A DNA stretch of 64,000 nucleotides from an uncultured Bacteroidales bacterium (GCA_902774185.1 CACYHE010000002.1:1-64000); one strand, 5' to 3'. Numbered from the stretch's first letter, positions 1-8,087 are shown. Notes: a model not told the origin generated them from the letters alone. Translations and numbers: made by a program.

Positions 1-143
1 ACGTAAACCAACGTAGTGTTTGCGGTGGGGAAAGCGGAGCTACCCCGAGTACTTCCTACTAAAACTGAGTTTTGGTACATGTACGAGGGGTTTGCCCGCG
101 CAGGTGACAGCTTACGACGAAGCCCTCAACGGCTAAAACAAGG
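1..143. other. Unassigned left edge
   Basis: No gene can be supported here. All three plus frames are open for short stretches (stops at 14-16, 60-62 and 134-136), and none gives a recognisable protein tail. One of these short frames may be the 3' end of a gene lying left of the window. A structured RNA is also possible, since the stretch is followed directly by a terminator-like hairpin. Confidence 0.3.
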
Positions 144-172
144 AAAAATCGTCCAAAACGGGCGATTTTTCT
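144..172 (+). terminator. Rho-independent terminator
   Basis: Inverted repeat AAAAATCGtCC / GGgCGATTTTT around an AAAAC loop, followed by a T-rich tail. It would end whatever transcript enters from the left edge and insulates the DUF4476 promoter that starts a few bases downstream. Confidence 0.6.
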
Positions 173-180
173 CTTTTCCC

Positions 181-211
181 TTGCATATGTCATTTTTTTG
201 TTGTAATTTTG
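181..211 (+). promoter_or_regulatory. Bacteroidetes-type promoter of the DUF4476 gene
   Basis: The -7 element TAATTTTG is at 204-211 and TTGCATATGT at 181-190 lies at the -33 position, 20 bases upstream of the -7 box. The transcript would start near 218, about 30 nt before the ATG at 248. Confidence 0.65.
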
Positions 212-247
212 CACGCAAAATTGAAAATCAATGAAAGGAAAACAGAT

Positions 248-685
248 ATGAGAAAGACTTTTTTTGTAGTGATGTTGTCGCTGTTGAGCGTAGGTATGAT
301 GGCACAGGCACATGGTCCACGTGGCGGATATGAAAGTGAGCGTGCTCCGCATTCGGTACGCAGTCATGGCGGTCGTCATCAGATCGAGTGCGCTACGCAT
401 GACCAGATGGTGTTGGTGCTGAAAACGCTGGACAACCAGTCGTTTGACGACAAGAAACTGGAAGTGGGTAAGTTATGCGTGGTATTAGGTCATTTCTGCA
501 CGGACGACCTGGCTCGCATGGCGAAGAAATTCAGTTTTGATGACAGTCGTAAGCAGTTCCTTGTATTTGCCTACGAATACTGCGAGGATCCGCAGAACTA
601 CTATGATTTACAGGATGTATTCTCCTTCCGCAGTCAGTTTGACGAGATGATGAGAGAAGTTCGTTCGAATAAAAGAAGACGTTGA
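248..685 (+). CDS. Small secreted DUF4476 protein
   Basis: A 145-aa protein starting at the ATG at 248. An upstream in-frame start at 209 would place the leader within the promoter, so it is not used. Residues 1-20 form a signal peptide (MRKTFFVVM... ending AQA), followed by a Gly/Arg/His-rich spacer. The rest has the DUF4476 pattern: alternating helices with DDKKLEVGKLC, FCTDDLARMAKKFSFDDSRKQFL and a closing FDEMM. DUF4476 is a Bacteroidetes family of exported proteins without a known activity. The stop overlaps the start of the permease gene by one base, so the two are probably translated in tandem. The family call is from pattern memory. Confidence 0.75.
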   Translation: MRKTFFVVMLSLLSVGMMAQAHGPRGGYESERAPHSVRSHGGRHQIECATHDQMVLVLKTLDNQSFDDKKLEVGKLCVVLGHFCTDDLARMAKKFSFDDSRKQFLVFAYEYCEDPQNYYDLQDVFSFRSQFDEMMREVRSNKRRR

Positions 686-1743
686 TGTTCAATAGGTTAT
701 ACGGCGTTTTACTGCCCTTCTTTGTCAGTTTGTTGCTGGCGTATATCTTAGACCCCATCGTGGTGTTCTTTCAGACCAAGTGTCGTCTCCGCAACCGTGT
801 GTTGGCGGTGATGGTGACCTTGGTGCTGTTTATCGGTGTGGCGGTAGGAGCCGTGTTTGCCTTGCGTCAACCCGTCCGTGCCCAAGTGCAAGCGGCATGG
901 CAGGGGTTTGAGAATTTCGCCGCCACCTTCGACATCAACAACTACGTTTCGCCTGAGACGCAGGAGAAGTTCCTGAGTTGGACGAAAGAGCTGAACTGGG
1001 AAGAGATTCTGATGGATCCGGAGGTGACGCAGACGATCAAGGATATCGTTCCGACAGTTGCCAACTGGATCACCGGCGGTTTGAGTTGGTTAAGCGAGTT
1101 AGTGGTTGTCTTCATCGGCCTACTCTACTTGATCTTCCTGATGATCGACCTGCCGAATATCCGCAAGAAAGTGCCGGGTCTCATCCCGTCCAAATACCGG
1201 ATGCAGGTGATGACGTTGCTCAAGGACATGGACCGGAACATGAACGCCTATTTCCATGGTCAGGCTTTGATTGCCACCTGCGTAGGTGTCCTGTTCGCTA
1301 TCGGTTTCACGATCACCGGTATGCCGATGGGTATCGCGATGGGTTTGATCATCGGTGTGCTGAACATGGTGCCGTACATGCAAGCCTTGGGTATCCCGCC
1401 GTGTATCATCTTATGTCTTATTCAATCCGCTCAGACCGGTCAACCTGTTTGGATGACGTTGCTCTTCATGGCACTCGTCTTCATAGTGGTTCAGAGTATT
1501 CAGGACCTGGTACTGACACCTAAGATCATGGGCAACGTGACGGGTATGAGTCCTGCCGCCATCCTGCTCAGTCTCAGTATCTGGGGTGCGCTGTTCGGGG
1601 TGATCGGTATGATCATCGCCTTGCCGATGACGACCCTTATCGTCTCCTACTACAAGCATTATATCGCCAACAGAGGCGTGTCCAGTCGTGCCCGTCAAGC
1701 CGAGTACCGAGGACGGTTGAGAGGACGATTTAATAATGAATAA
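685..1743 (+). CDS. AI-2E/PerM family permease
   Basis: A 352-aa polytopic inner-membrane protein of the AI-2E transporter (PF01594, formerly DUF20) family. The start ATG at 685 shares its A with the preceding TGA. Seen: hydrophobic N-terminal segment with LLPFFVSLLLAYILDP, a soluble amphipathic central region (residues about 75-150), then the family's C-terminal hydrophobic block with NMVPYMQALG, DLVLTPKIMG and the final ALPMTTLIV segment. Members move small molecules or ions; a substrate cannot be deduced, and AI-2 transport should not be assumed. The N terminus is shorter than many homologues, which usually carry 20-40 more residues. The stop codon lies within a heptamer array. Confidence 0.8.
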   Translation: MFNRLYGVLLPFFVSLLLAYILDPIVVFFQTKCRLRNRVLAVMVTLVLFIGVAVGAVFALRQPVRAQVQAAWQGFENFAATFDINNYVSPETQEKFLSWTKELNWEEILMDPEVTQTIKDIVPTVANWITGGLSWLSELVVVFIGLLYLIFLMIDLPNIRKKVPGLIPSKYRMQVMTLLKDMDRNMNAYFHGQALIATCVGVLFAIGFTITGMPMGIAMGLIIGVLNMVPYMQALGIPPCIILCLIQSAQTGQPVWMTLLFMALVFIVVQSIQDLVLTPKIMGNVTGMSPAAILLSLSIWGALFGVIGMIIALPMTTLIVSYYKHYIANRGVSSRARQAEYRGRLRGRFNNE

Positions 1744-1764
1744 TTAATAATTAAAAATTAATAA
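1733..1764. repeat. Heptamer array, AATTAAT type
   Basis: AATTAAT/AATTAAA units in tandem over the permease stop codon and into the spacer. A nearly identical array recurs at 1843-1870, with the same order of AATTAAT and AATTAAA units. The intervening 78 bases contain no gene. Confidence 0.7.
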
Positions 1765-1842
1765 GGCTTCCTAGGGACTTTGGTGCAACGTTGATAGAAA
1801 GTACGAATCTTAAAAATCTGTGCCAATCTTCAAGAGCCCATT

Positions 1843-1870
1843 ATAATTAATAATTAAAAATTAATAATTG
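1843..1870. repeat. Heptamer array, AATTAAT type, second copy
   Basis: Second copy of the AATTAAT/AATTAAA array. Its last bases (TTG at 1868-1870) form the only available near-upstream start codon of the following gene, since an in-frame TAA at 1865-1867 precedes it. Confidence 0.7.
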
Positions 1871-3160
1871 AAAATTTTTCTGTTCATATTGGGTTTGGTG
1901 AGCACGTTCAGCGGACGTGTGGTGGATGAGAAAGGACAAGCTATCCCTTATGCGACCGTCTATCCGGAGGTAGCGCCCGAACTGGGTACTGCCACCAACA
2001 ACGACGGTGTGTTCTCCTTCGAAGCCGACTTGCAACCTTCCGACCAAGTGGTGGTCTCTTTCATCGGATTTGAGAAAGTAACGGTGAAGAGTGAAGAGGT
2101 AAGAGTTAAGAGTGAAGAGGTAAGAGTTAAGAGTGAAGAGCTAAGAGTTAAGCGTGAAGAGGTAAGAACGATTGTTCTTAAGGAGCAACCGATTGCTTTG
2201 CAGGAGACGGTGGTGGCTGCCAAGAAAAGCAAGCAACGCAACAAACGCAAGCAGATGGCGGTTCTACTCCACTCCGTCTATCTGAAACTGGAAGAGGAGT
2301 TTGCGCATACCAACACAGCCTATCAAGTGGTGAGCGACGTGCGTATGCATAGCAACAACAGCACCTGGGGCATGGAGCAGATGATTGCCAATGTGGTCGT
2401 TCTGCCGGAAGAAGGGATGGAGGGAAAAGACTCCGTGCAGTTCCAAGCGCGTTTCTGCAAACGTTTTTTTGATGCCCATAAACGGGCAGAGGCGGACGCT
2501 ATCCTTGCCGGACAGACGATAGAACGTCTGGAGAAAGACCAGAAAGAGAAATTCATGCGTCGGGCTGCCAATGCCGTCGATTCCGGAGTGGTGGTTCACG
2601 AAGCTCTCTTTGCCTTGGGTAACATGCGGTATGACTTCCAAGAGACCATGGGAGACCTCAAACACTGGACGGTAAGTAACGAATCAGAGAACGAGACCGT
2701 TCTGACTCATACGCAATCGGAAAGTCGTTATCTTGGTTGCTTCAAGATGACCTTCCAACGCCATTATATCGTGGATTCGAAGACCTATGCCGTACGGCGT
2801 TTCTCGGAGCATGCCGAGGTCAAAGTGTATATCCCCTTCGGCATCAAGTTGAACAAAGACCAACTGCAACTGCTGAACCTGCTGAACATGGGCGAACAGG
2901 AGATCAGTAAGTTCCGGCTCAGGCGCCTGCGTGCGAACGTGGACCTTAATACAATCTATCAACGGGTGGACGGACACGTCTATACGCTGGAGAAAAACAT
3001 GGTGACCGACGCCCATATTATCGGTTCCAAGAAAGCGGAGATACCTATTCATATCAAGGCGACGCAACGTGTGACGGGTTTGCAGACGCAGGACGTAAAG
3101 CCGCTGCGTAAGAACCAGATGACCCGACGTATCAAGCGGGAGATCGTTGAGATATATTGA
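1868..3160 (+). CDS. Exported carboxypeptidase-regulatory-like domain protein
   Basis: A 430-aa protein probably starting at TTG 1868; no ATG lies between the in-frame stop at 1865 and the hydrophobic leader (KIFLFILGLVSTFS). Residues about 15-72 match the CarboxypepD_reg-like beta-sandwich (GRVVDEKGQAIPYATV, NDGVFSFEA, VSFIGFE) common in Bacteroidetes envelope proteins. Residues about 73-100 are four copies of a 7-aa unit (VKSEEVR and variants) encoded by a 21-bp, three-heptamer repeat. The remaining 300 residues are unrecognised, mixed alpha/beta and without membrane segments. It is a likely periplasmic or outer-membrane-associated protein. Function unknown. Confidence 0.6.
   Translation: MKIFLFILGLVSTFSGRVVDEKGQAIPYATVYPEVAPELGTATNNDGVFSFEADLQPSDQVVVSFIGFEKVTVKSEEVRVKSEEVRVKSEELRVKREEVRTIVLKEQPIALQETVVAAKKSKQRNKRKQMAVLLHSVYLKLEEEFAHTNTAYQVVSDVRMHSNNSTWGMEQMIANVVVLPEEGMEGKDSVQFQARFCKRFFDAHKRAEADAILAGQTIERLEKDQKEKFMRRAANAVDSGVVVHEALFALGNMRYDFQETMGDLKHWTVSNESENETVLTHTQSESRYLGCFKMTFQRHYIVDSKTYAVRRFSEHAEVKVYIPFGIKLNKDQLQLLNLLNMGEQEISKFRLRRLRANVDLNTIYQRVDGHVYTLEKNMVTDAHIIGSKKAEIPIHIKATQRVTGLQTQDVKPLRKNQMTRRIKREIVEIY
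2084..2167 (+). repeat. In-frame heptamer array encoding VKSEEVR units
   Basis: Eighty-four bases made of twelve heptamers arranged as four 21-bp units (GTGAAGA, GGTAAGA, GTTAAGA and close variants). Three heptamers make seven codons, so the frame is kept. The same GTGAAGA heptamer recurs inside uvrA at 30631-30665. Confidence 0.85.
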
Positions 3161-3189
3161 CGATTGGACGATTTACGATTAGACGATTT
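3160..3189. repeat. GACGATT/TACGATT array
   Basis: Tandem 7-8 bp units around GACGATT. The core GATTGGACGATTTACGATT occurs again at about 50577 and 51357, and related arrays lie at 32383-32412 and 55233-55266. Confidence 0.65.
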
Positions 3190-3208
3190 GCATTTTTTTG
3201 CAAATAAA

Positions 3209-3240
3209 TTTGCATATATGCAAAAAAAGCAGTATCTTTG
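3209..3240 (+). promoter_or_regulatory. Promoter of tRNA-Gly and rnpB
   Basis: TTTGC at 3209-3213 within TTGCATATATG, and -7 element TATCTTTG at 3233-3240, spaced as in Bacteroidetes housekeeping promoters. It would drive the tRNA and probably the RNase P RNA two bases downstream of it. Confidence 0.7.
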
Positions 3241-3290
3241 CACCAAATTTCCAATTGGTACGTGGTAAATGACCAAATGGTAAATGACTT

Positions 3291-3361
3291 GCGGTGTTAG
3301 CACATCGGTAGTGCATTGGCTTCCCAAGCCAAGGAGGCGGGTTCGATTCCCGTACACCGCT
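3291..3361 (+). tRNA. tRNA-Gly (anticodon CCC)
   Basis: Cloverleaf read by eye: acceptor GCGGTGT / ACACCGC, D arm GCAC...GTGC, anticodon stem TTGGC/GCCAA around loop TTCCCAA (anticodon CCC, reading GGG), T loop with GGTTCGATTCC and discriminator T. No CCA is encoded. It lies directly before rnpB and probably shares a primary transcript with it. Confidence 0.9.
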
Positions 3362-3363
3362 CA

Positions 3364-3666
3364 AGATAGTAAGCCGGTTTATCGCTGCCTTTAGGCAGAG
3401 GAAAGTCCGGGCAGCACAGAGCACCGTAACGGTTAACGGCCGTCAGGCAGTAATGTTTGGTCCCTGCAACAGAGACGAGTCGCCTTCGGGCGGGTGAAAC
3501 GGGCACACTACGGGCTGCAATTCCAAGTAAACCGACGTTTGAGCGTTGCTCGCGCAAGTCGGAGGGTAGGAAGCGTCAGATTAATGATAAACGCCAAGAG
3601 ATGTACAAAGGACAGATGTACGATGTACGATTTTGGTACAGAACCCGGCTTATAGGCTTGCTATCT
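3364..3666 (+). ncRNA. rnpB: RNase P RNA (bacterial type A)
   Basis: The catalytic RNA that removes tRNA 5' leaders. Its hallmarks are visible: the 5' P1 strand AGATAGTAAGCC pairs with GGCTTGCTATCT at the 3' end (3655-3666); GAGGAAAGTCCGGGC (CR I) follows the P2/P3 region; the universal 3' motif ACAGAACCCGGCTTAT lies at 3638-3653. A T run (3666-3672) follows as terminator. Between the 3' structural core and the ACAGAACCCGG motif lies an apparent extra stretch of about 40 nt with three GATGTAC heptamers (3600-3606, 3615-3621, 3622-3628), which I read as an insertion of the window-wide repeat type. The gene is co-oriented with the tRNA before it and yihY after it. Confidence 0.92.
3598..3636 (+). 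repeat. GATGTAC heptamer insertion in rnpB
   Basis: Three GATGTAC units at 15- and 7-base spacing inside the RNase P RNA gene, just before the conserved 3' motif. The position is variable in the family, so an insert here need not abolish activity. Confidence 0.55.
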
Positions 3667-3683
3667 TTTTTTGTTTGAATATC

Positions 3684-4964
3684 ATGAAGAAGATCAAGAA
3701 GATTTCCGAGTTTCAACGTTTTATCCGCTACGACATGTGGCGTCATACGACTACGGAGTTCAACGGTCTTTCCCAACGTTTAGGTTATCTGCTGTTGCGT
3801 ACCGTCGTTCTGGTGGCACGCGGTTTTACCAGTAAGAACCTTAATAATGAAGCCAAGAGTCTGACTTTCTCTCTGACTTTTGCCATCGTGCCGATCTTAG
3901 CCATGGTGGTAGCAGTTGCCAAAGGATTTGGCATGGCTGACGCTATCGAGCAGTATCTTAACTCTACCTTTTTAGGCGAATCGGGATTTGTGCCGACGAT
4001 CATGGAGATGGTGGAGCGCTATCTGGCTACGGCACAAGGCGGTGTGTTCATCGGTATCGGTATCCTGATCTTGCTATGGGCCGTTTATTCGTTCTTCGAA
4101 TCCATCGAAACGGCGTTCAACCGTATCTGGAATGTAAAGCAATCCCGCTCTATCGTTCGTAAGATCAGTACCTACATCACCATCGTGATCTTGATTCCGG
4201 TCGTCATGGTCTGCAACACGGGTCTGAACGTGTTCGTCAACTCGGCGTTGGACAACTCGCTCTTTGTGCAGTTCCTCGTCTGCTGGATCGTCTTCACATG
4301 GATGTACATGGCGATTCCTTATACGCGTGTCAAGTTTACCAACGCCCTCATTCCGGGTATCGTCATGGGCTCGCTTTTCAAGGCGCTGCAGATGTTATCC
4401 GTCTATCTGATTGCGATGTTGAGCCGCACCAGTCTGGTGTATGGAGCGTTTGCCATCATCCCTATCATGATGACGTGGTTGCAATACACCAGTCTGCTGA
4501 TTCTGATTGGTGCTGAGATGAGTTTTGCCTTGCAGAACAACGAGCAGTTTGAGTACGAAACGGACCTGAATACGATGTCCCGACGCTATAAAGACTTCGT
4601 GATGCTGTACCTGCTTTCTACGATTATTAAGCGCTTTGAGGCAGACGAAGCACCTTTGACGGCGTACGAATTAGCCATTCGCGACCATTTGCCCATTCGA
4701 TTAGTCAATCAACTGCTGAGCCGGTTGGTAGAGACGGAAGTGCTGAGGGAAGTGTATATGGAAGGCAAAGAGGAGCGTACGTATCAGCCTGCTTTGGACA
4801 CGCATAAGATAAGTGTCGGCATGGTGCTGAACCGGATAGACGCCCAAGGTACGGAGGAGTTCTTGCAAGCGCCTTCGACGGAGATGGAAGCGTTCTGGGA
4901 GAAATACCAACAACTGAAAGAGAAAGAAAATTCATTAGATACTATATTTATTAACGAGTTATGA
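3684..4964 (+). CDS. YihY/BrkB family membrane protein
   Basis: A 426-aa protein; the ATG at 3684 begins MKKIKKI just after the rnpB terminator, so I reject the longer frame that starts within rnpB. The N-terminal two thirds has about six membrane segments with family motifs LTFSLTFAIVPILAM, the WAVYSFFESIETAFNRIW signature and VKFTNALIPGIV. The last 130 residues form a soluble domain with a winged-helix-like pattern (ELAIRDHLPIRLVNQLLSRL). The family was once called ribonuclease BN, but that activity belongs to another protein, and its real role is unclear. The stop overlaps the amylase start by four bases (ATGA), so the pair is co-translated. Confidence 0.85.
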   Translation: MKKIKKISEFQRFIRYDMWRHTTTEFNGLSQRLGYLLLRTVVLVARGFTSKNLNNEAKSLTFSLTFAIVPILAMVVAVAKGFGMADAIEQYLNSTFLGESGFVPTIMEMVERYLATAQGGVFIGIGILILLWAVYSFFESIETAFNRIWNVKQSRSIVRKISTYITIVILIPVVMVCNTGLNVFVNSALDNSLFVQFLVCWIVFTWMYMAIPYTRVKFTNALIPGIVMGSLFKALQMLSVYLIAMLSRTSLVYGAFAIIPIMMTWLQYTSLLILIGAEMSFALQNNEQFEYETDLNTMSRRYKDFVMLYLLSTIIKRFEADEAPLTAYELAIRDHLPIRLVNQLLSRLVETEVLREVYMEGKEERTYQPALDTHKISVGMVLNRIDAQGTEEFLQAPSTEMEAFWEKYQQLKEKENSLDTIFINEL

Positions 4965-6814
4965 AAAAACACGGATTATTTTTAGCAGCCTTACTGATGG
5001 GGCAAATGGCCTTTGCTGCGCCTAAGATCAGTCAAGTGGAACCCTTATGCTGGTGGACGAACATGGAGACGCCGCTGACTCTTATGTTCCATGGTACCGA
5101 TCTGCAAGACGCGCAAGTGAGTGTACAGGAGGTGATGAACGGCAAAGTGATGCGCGGTCAGTGCCACGGTTTGGTGCCACGCGGTCAACACAACGCAGAA
5201 AGTCCGAACTACCTGTTTGTGGACTTCGGTGTGTTCCAACCCGGTACTTATCGTATCACGCTTAAGAAAGGCAAGAAGAGCGCTAGTTATGACTATACGA
5301 TCTCGGAACGTCGTGCCGGCAGTAAGGAACGCAGCAGTTTTGATGCGTCCGACGTGGTTTACCTCATCATGTCTGACCGCTTTGTAGATGGTGACGCGTC
5401 CAACAACAGTACCGCCAACACCAAAGAGAAAGCCGACAAGAGCAATGTGAACGGTCGTTTCGGTGGGGACATCCAAGGTATCATCAACAGTTTTGACCAT
5501 ATCGCCAAACTCGGTTGTACCGCTATCTGGCCTACTCCACTCCTTTGCGATGACGAGGCGGCTTGGTCTTATCACGGCTACGCATGTTCCGATTATTATC
5601 ATATCGATCCCCGTTACGGCAGTAACTCACTCTACGTGCAGATGGTACAACAGGCACATGAGAAAGGTCTGAAGATCCTCATGGATATGGTGCCTAACCA
5701 CTGTGGCGCGGCACACTGGTGGATGGAAGACTTGCCTTATCAGGACTGGATCAATCAGTTTGAGACGTTTACCAATACCAACAACGTCTTCACCGCTAAC
5801 TATGATATCAACGCTTCGGAGTATGACCGTAAGCTCTCCAACCGCGGTTGGTTCGATACTCCGATGCCGGATATGAATCTGGAGAACCCCGACCTACTCA
5901 AGTATTTCCAGCAATGGGCTATCTGGTGGATTGAGTACGCTAACCTCGACGGTCTGCGCGTGGATACCTATCCGTATATCGAGAAGCAACCGGGTGCCGA
6001 CTGGTTAGGCGCTATCCGCAACGAATATCCGAATATCAATATCGTAGGTGAGTGCTGGACGCGTCCTGCTCCGGCTGTGGCTTACTGGCAGAGCGGAACG
6101 AAGAACTTCGACGGTTTTGATTCGAACCTGCCTACCGTGATGGACTTCCCCGTTGAGGAAGCTATCCGTCAAGCATTGGAGAACGACGGACAAGGTTGGG
6201 GTAACGGTCTGACGCGTGTCTATGACGCGATGACAATGGATTATATGTACGCAGATGTCAATAAACTGTTCACGTTCCTTGGCAACCACGATATGGCGCG
6301 TATCACCGATGTAGTCAAAGACAAAGATCCTCGTCGTGTGAAGTTGGCATATGTGCTGCTGGCCACCATGCGTGGTATCCCGCAGGTGCTCTACGGCGAC
6401 GAGTACGCGATGACGTCCGCTAATCTCGAAGACCCGAGTAACCACAGTTACCTGCGTGCGCCGCTGCCTTTAGGCGAAGCCGTAACACCGGAAATGCAGG
6501 ATATGTTCGATTTCCAATCGGCTCTGTTCCAATGGCGTAAGAATGAACCGGTTCTGCATTTCGGCAAGACCATGCATTTCATGGCACGTAACAACACCTA
6601 CGCATTCTTCCGTTATAATGAGGACGAGGCGGTGTTCGTTTTTGCCAACGCATCTGACGAGACACGTCGCATCCCGACGGAGACCTATGCAGAGATCCTG
6701 AGCAAGTATAATACCGTAGGTATTAATCCCTTAACCGGTGAGAAGGTGGATCTGAGTAAGGATGGTCTCGAAGTGAAGGGACTGAGTACGCTCATTGTCA
6801 AACTGAGCAAGTAA
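4961..6814 (+). CDS. Secreted GH13 alpha-amylase family enzyme (SusA/neopullulanase-like)
   Basis: A 617-aa enzyme for alpha-glucans, the same length as Bacteroides SusA. Signal peptide at residues 1-19 (cut after AFA). Residues 20-120 form an N-terminal beta-sandwich as in cyclomaltodextrinases, followed by the (beta/alpha)8 barrel. All four GH13 motifs are intact: DMVPNH at 242-247, GLRVD with nucleophile D335, VGECW with acid/base E364 and FLGNHD with D444. A beta C-terminal domain closes the protein. With no lipobox, it should be a soluble periplasmic enzyme that degrades maltooligosaccharides. No sus-like transporter genes are near; instead it is coupled to yihY by an ATGA overlap. Confidence 0.9.
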   Translation: MKKHGLFLAALLMGQMAFAAPKISQVEPLCWWTNMETPLTLMFHGTDLQDAQVSVQEVMNGKVMRGQCHGLVPRGQHNAESPNYLFVDFGVFQPGTYRITLKKGKKSASYDYTISERRAGSKERSSFDASDVVYLIMSDRFVDGDASNNSTANTKEKADKSNVNGRFGGDIQGIINSFDHIAKLGCTAIWPTPLLCDDEAAWSYHGYACSDYYHIDPRYGSNSLYVQMVQQAHEKGLKILMDMVPNHCGAAHWWMEDLPYQDWINQFETFTNTNNVFTANYDINASEYDRKLSNRGWFDTPMPDMNLENPDLLKYFQQWAIWWIEYANLDGLRVDTYPYIEKQPGADWLGAIRNEYPNINIVGECWTRPAPAVAYWQSGTKNFDGFDSNLPTVMDFPVEEAIRQALENDGQGWGNGLTRVYDAMTMDYMYADVNKLFTFLGNHDMARITDVVKDKDPRRVKLAYVLLATMRGIPQVLYGDEYAMTSANLEDPSNHSYLRAPLPLGEAVTPEMQDMFDFQSALFQWRKNEPVLHFGKTMHFMARNNTYAFFRYNEDEAVFVFANASDETRRIPTETYAEILSKYNTVGINPLTGEKVDLSKDGLEVKGLSTLIVKLSK

Positions 6815-6816
6815 GG

Positions 6817-6846
6817 AGTTAACGAATGAACGAGTTAACGAATGAA
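6817..6846 (+). repeat. GTTAACGAATGAA tandem repeat at the CWC start
   Basis: A short tandem duplication of GAGTTAACGAATGAA-type units that contains the start codon of the next gene and encodes its first residues (NELTNE). Confidence 0.55.
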
Positions 6847-7026
6847 GGAATAAACAAAAAGTGCCCTAGATGCGGGGCACCTTTTGTTTGTCATCATGAG
6901 AACCCTGCGATTTGTCAATGTGCAGGCATCTCCTTAAATGAAAATGCGCGCGCTTACCTGCGCACGCATTATAACGATTGTTTATGTCGGGCTTGCCTGA
7001 TAGAGATTAGCGGATTAGTGGGTTAG
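6826..7026 (+). CDS. Cysteine-rich CWC family small protein
   Basis: A 66-aa protein with the CWC pattern (PF14375): CPRCGAPFVC, ICQC, and YNDCLCRACL near the C terminus, giving eight Cys suited to metal binding. In most family members the central motif is CWC; here it is CQC. Function in the family is unknown. It begins 11 bases after the amylase stop and lies tail to tail with btuF (4-base overlap). A strong terminator-like hairpin (6854-6887 plus T tract) is embedded in its coding sequence, so part of the upstream transcription may stop before the gene is complete. Confidence 0.7.
   Translation: MNELTNEGINKKCPRCGAPFVCHHENPAICQCAGISLNENARAYLRTHYNDCLCRACLIEISGLVG
6854..6891 (+). terminator. 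Intragenic terminator-like hairpin
   Basis: ACAAAAAGTGCCC (6854-6866) pairs with GGGCACCTTTTGT (6875-6887) at 12 of 13 positions across an 8-nt loop and runs into a T-rich stretch. It has the form of a terminator for the yihY-amylase transcript although it lies inside the CWC coding sequence. Confidence 0.55.
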
Positions 7027-8051
7027 TGGAGATGCTCTGCAAAATGGAGCGTGGAATCGGGGGCGTTATTCAGAATATGGATAACGTCCTCTAACATTTC
7101 TTCGGGGTGCACTACCCCACGCTCCCAGAAGTTATTGGGACCGCCTGCTTTGGTCTGTTTGCGCCAGTTATAGACACGACCGTTCTGATAAGCCTTAAAC
7201 CAGGTATGCTTCTCATCCATCTGTGCCAGTTCAGCCAGACTGTTTCCTCCGGCGCCAACCCACACATCGGCATCGTGGAAATAACGAATGGTCTCTTCGA
7301 TGGTGAGAGGTATCGACGTCTCCCGCTCATTGTCATAGAAGGGATATTCCGCCCCTGCGTCTTTAAAGAGATACGCCAAGTAGTTCTTGCCGGAAGGGAC
7401 ATACCAAGTGCCACGAAAATTATTGCCGGACATGATTTTCGTGGATTTGTGATTTGTGATTTGTGATTTGTAATTTAAATACTCACTCTCTACTTCGTGG
7501 AAGACGGAGTCGGCTTCATGGAGTTTGCCGGTGAGGGCACCGAGGACACGGATCCATTCGGCACGGGCAAGAGGAGATCCTTCCTGCCATTCGTTGATAT
7601 AGATAGTGGTAACACCCAGTTTCTCGATTCGTGCCGCCTCCAGGTTGTCGTACTGCCCGTAGTTAACCGCCAACAAAGCATCTAATCCAGCTTGCAGCAC
7701 GCGTTCGGCAGAGGGTTTCATCGAGTCGCCCAAGTCAATCTCGTCTCCTTTGACAGGCGTGTAGATCAATTCGGGATTGCAAACGGCCGCGAGGCAGTCG
7801 ATAGCATCGATGGCATAAAGAAATCCCACCTGCACGGTACTCATCGTACCGAGCCGACGCATGGGCTCTTTGATACACAGACGCTGGTAGGGTTGAAAAA
7901 CCTCCACCACTACTCCGGTATCCGTCTGAGTGATCTGAAAGCCCGTAGCGTACTTGTTTCCTGCAGGCACACAACTCTGCTCCGTTTGCTGTTTCGTACA
8001 AGCGACGCAGCAAAGGGCAAACAAAAATACAGCTATAATTTTTCTCATCAT
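7023..8051 (-). CDS. btuF: BtuF-like cobalamin-binding lipoprotein
   Basis: A 342-aa periplasmic substrate-binding protein of the BtuF/FepB type (helical-backbone fold). Lipoprotein signal: MMRKIIAVFLFALCC followed by lipobox CVAC. Seen family features: LGTMSTVQVGFLYAIDAID, the DALLAVNYGQYDN segment, and a C-terminal lobe with GGPNNFWERGVVHPEEMLED typical of Bacteroidetes corrinoid or siderophore binders. It could instead serve an iron chelate, but the adjacent riboswitch, BtuG and BtuB genes favour cobalamin. No btuC/btuD permease genes are in the window. Four perfect GATTTGT heptamers (7444-7471) add residues [11 protein letters not shown] in the linker between lobes. It has its own promoter. 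Confidence 0.75.
   Translation of the reverse strand: MMRKIIAVFLFALCCVACTKQQTEQSCVPAGNKYATGFQITQTDTGVVVEVFQPYQRLCIKEPMRRLGTMSTVQVGFLYAIDAIDCLAAVCNPELIYTPVKGDEIDLGDSMKPSAERVLQAGLDALLAVNYGQYDNLEAARIEKLGVTTIYINEWQEGSPLARAEWIRVLGALTGKLHEADSVFHEVESEYLNYKSQITNHKSTKIMSGNNFRGTWYVPSGKNYLAYLFKDAGAEYPFYDNERETSIPLTIEETIRYFHDADVWVGAGGNSLAELAQMDEKHTWFKAYQNGRVYNWRKQTKAGGPNNFWERGVVHPEEMLEDVIHILNNAPDSTLHFAEHLH
7444..7471. repeat. Perfect (GATTTGT)x4 array in btuF
   Basis: Four exact GATTTGT copies within the coding sequence, read on the minus strand as ACAAATC units. Loss or gain of one unit would shift the btuF frame. The complementary-strand unit AAATCAC/ACAAATC is the same as the array at the start of the DoxX gene (45138-45169). 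Confidence 0.85.
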
Positions 8052-8055
8052 GGTG

Positions 8056-8087
8056 CAAAAGTACTACATTTTTTTGACATACACAAA
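8056..8087 (-). promoter_or_regulatory. Promoter of btuF
   Basis: On the minus strand, TTTGTGTATGT (TTTG at 8084-8087) and -7 element TACTTTTG (8056-8063). The ATG follows within 5 bases of the -7 box, so the leader is extremely short or the second ATG at 8048 is used. Confidence 0.65.

Noticed and set aside
16..234. 72-codon open frame at the left edge
   Set aside because: It starts at GTG, crosses a terminator and the DUF4476 promoter, and shows no protein family pattern.
3457..3678. Open frame over rnpB
   Set aside because: It lies within the RNase P RNA gene; the RNA features explain the sequence.
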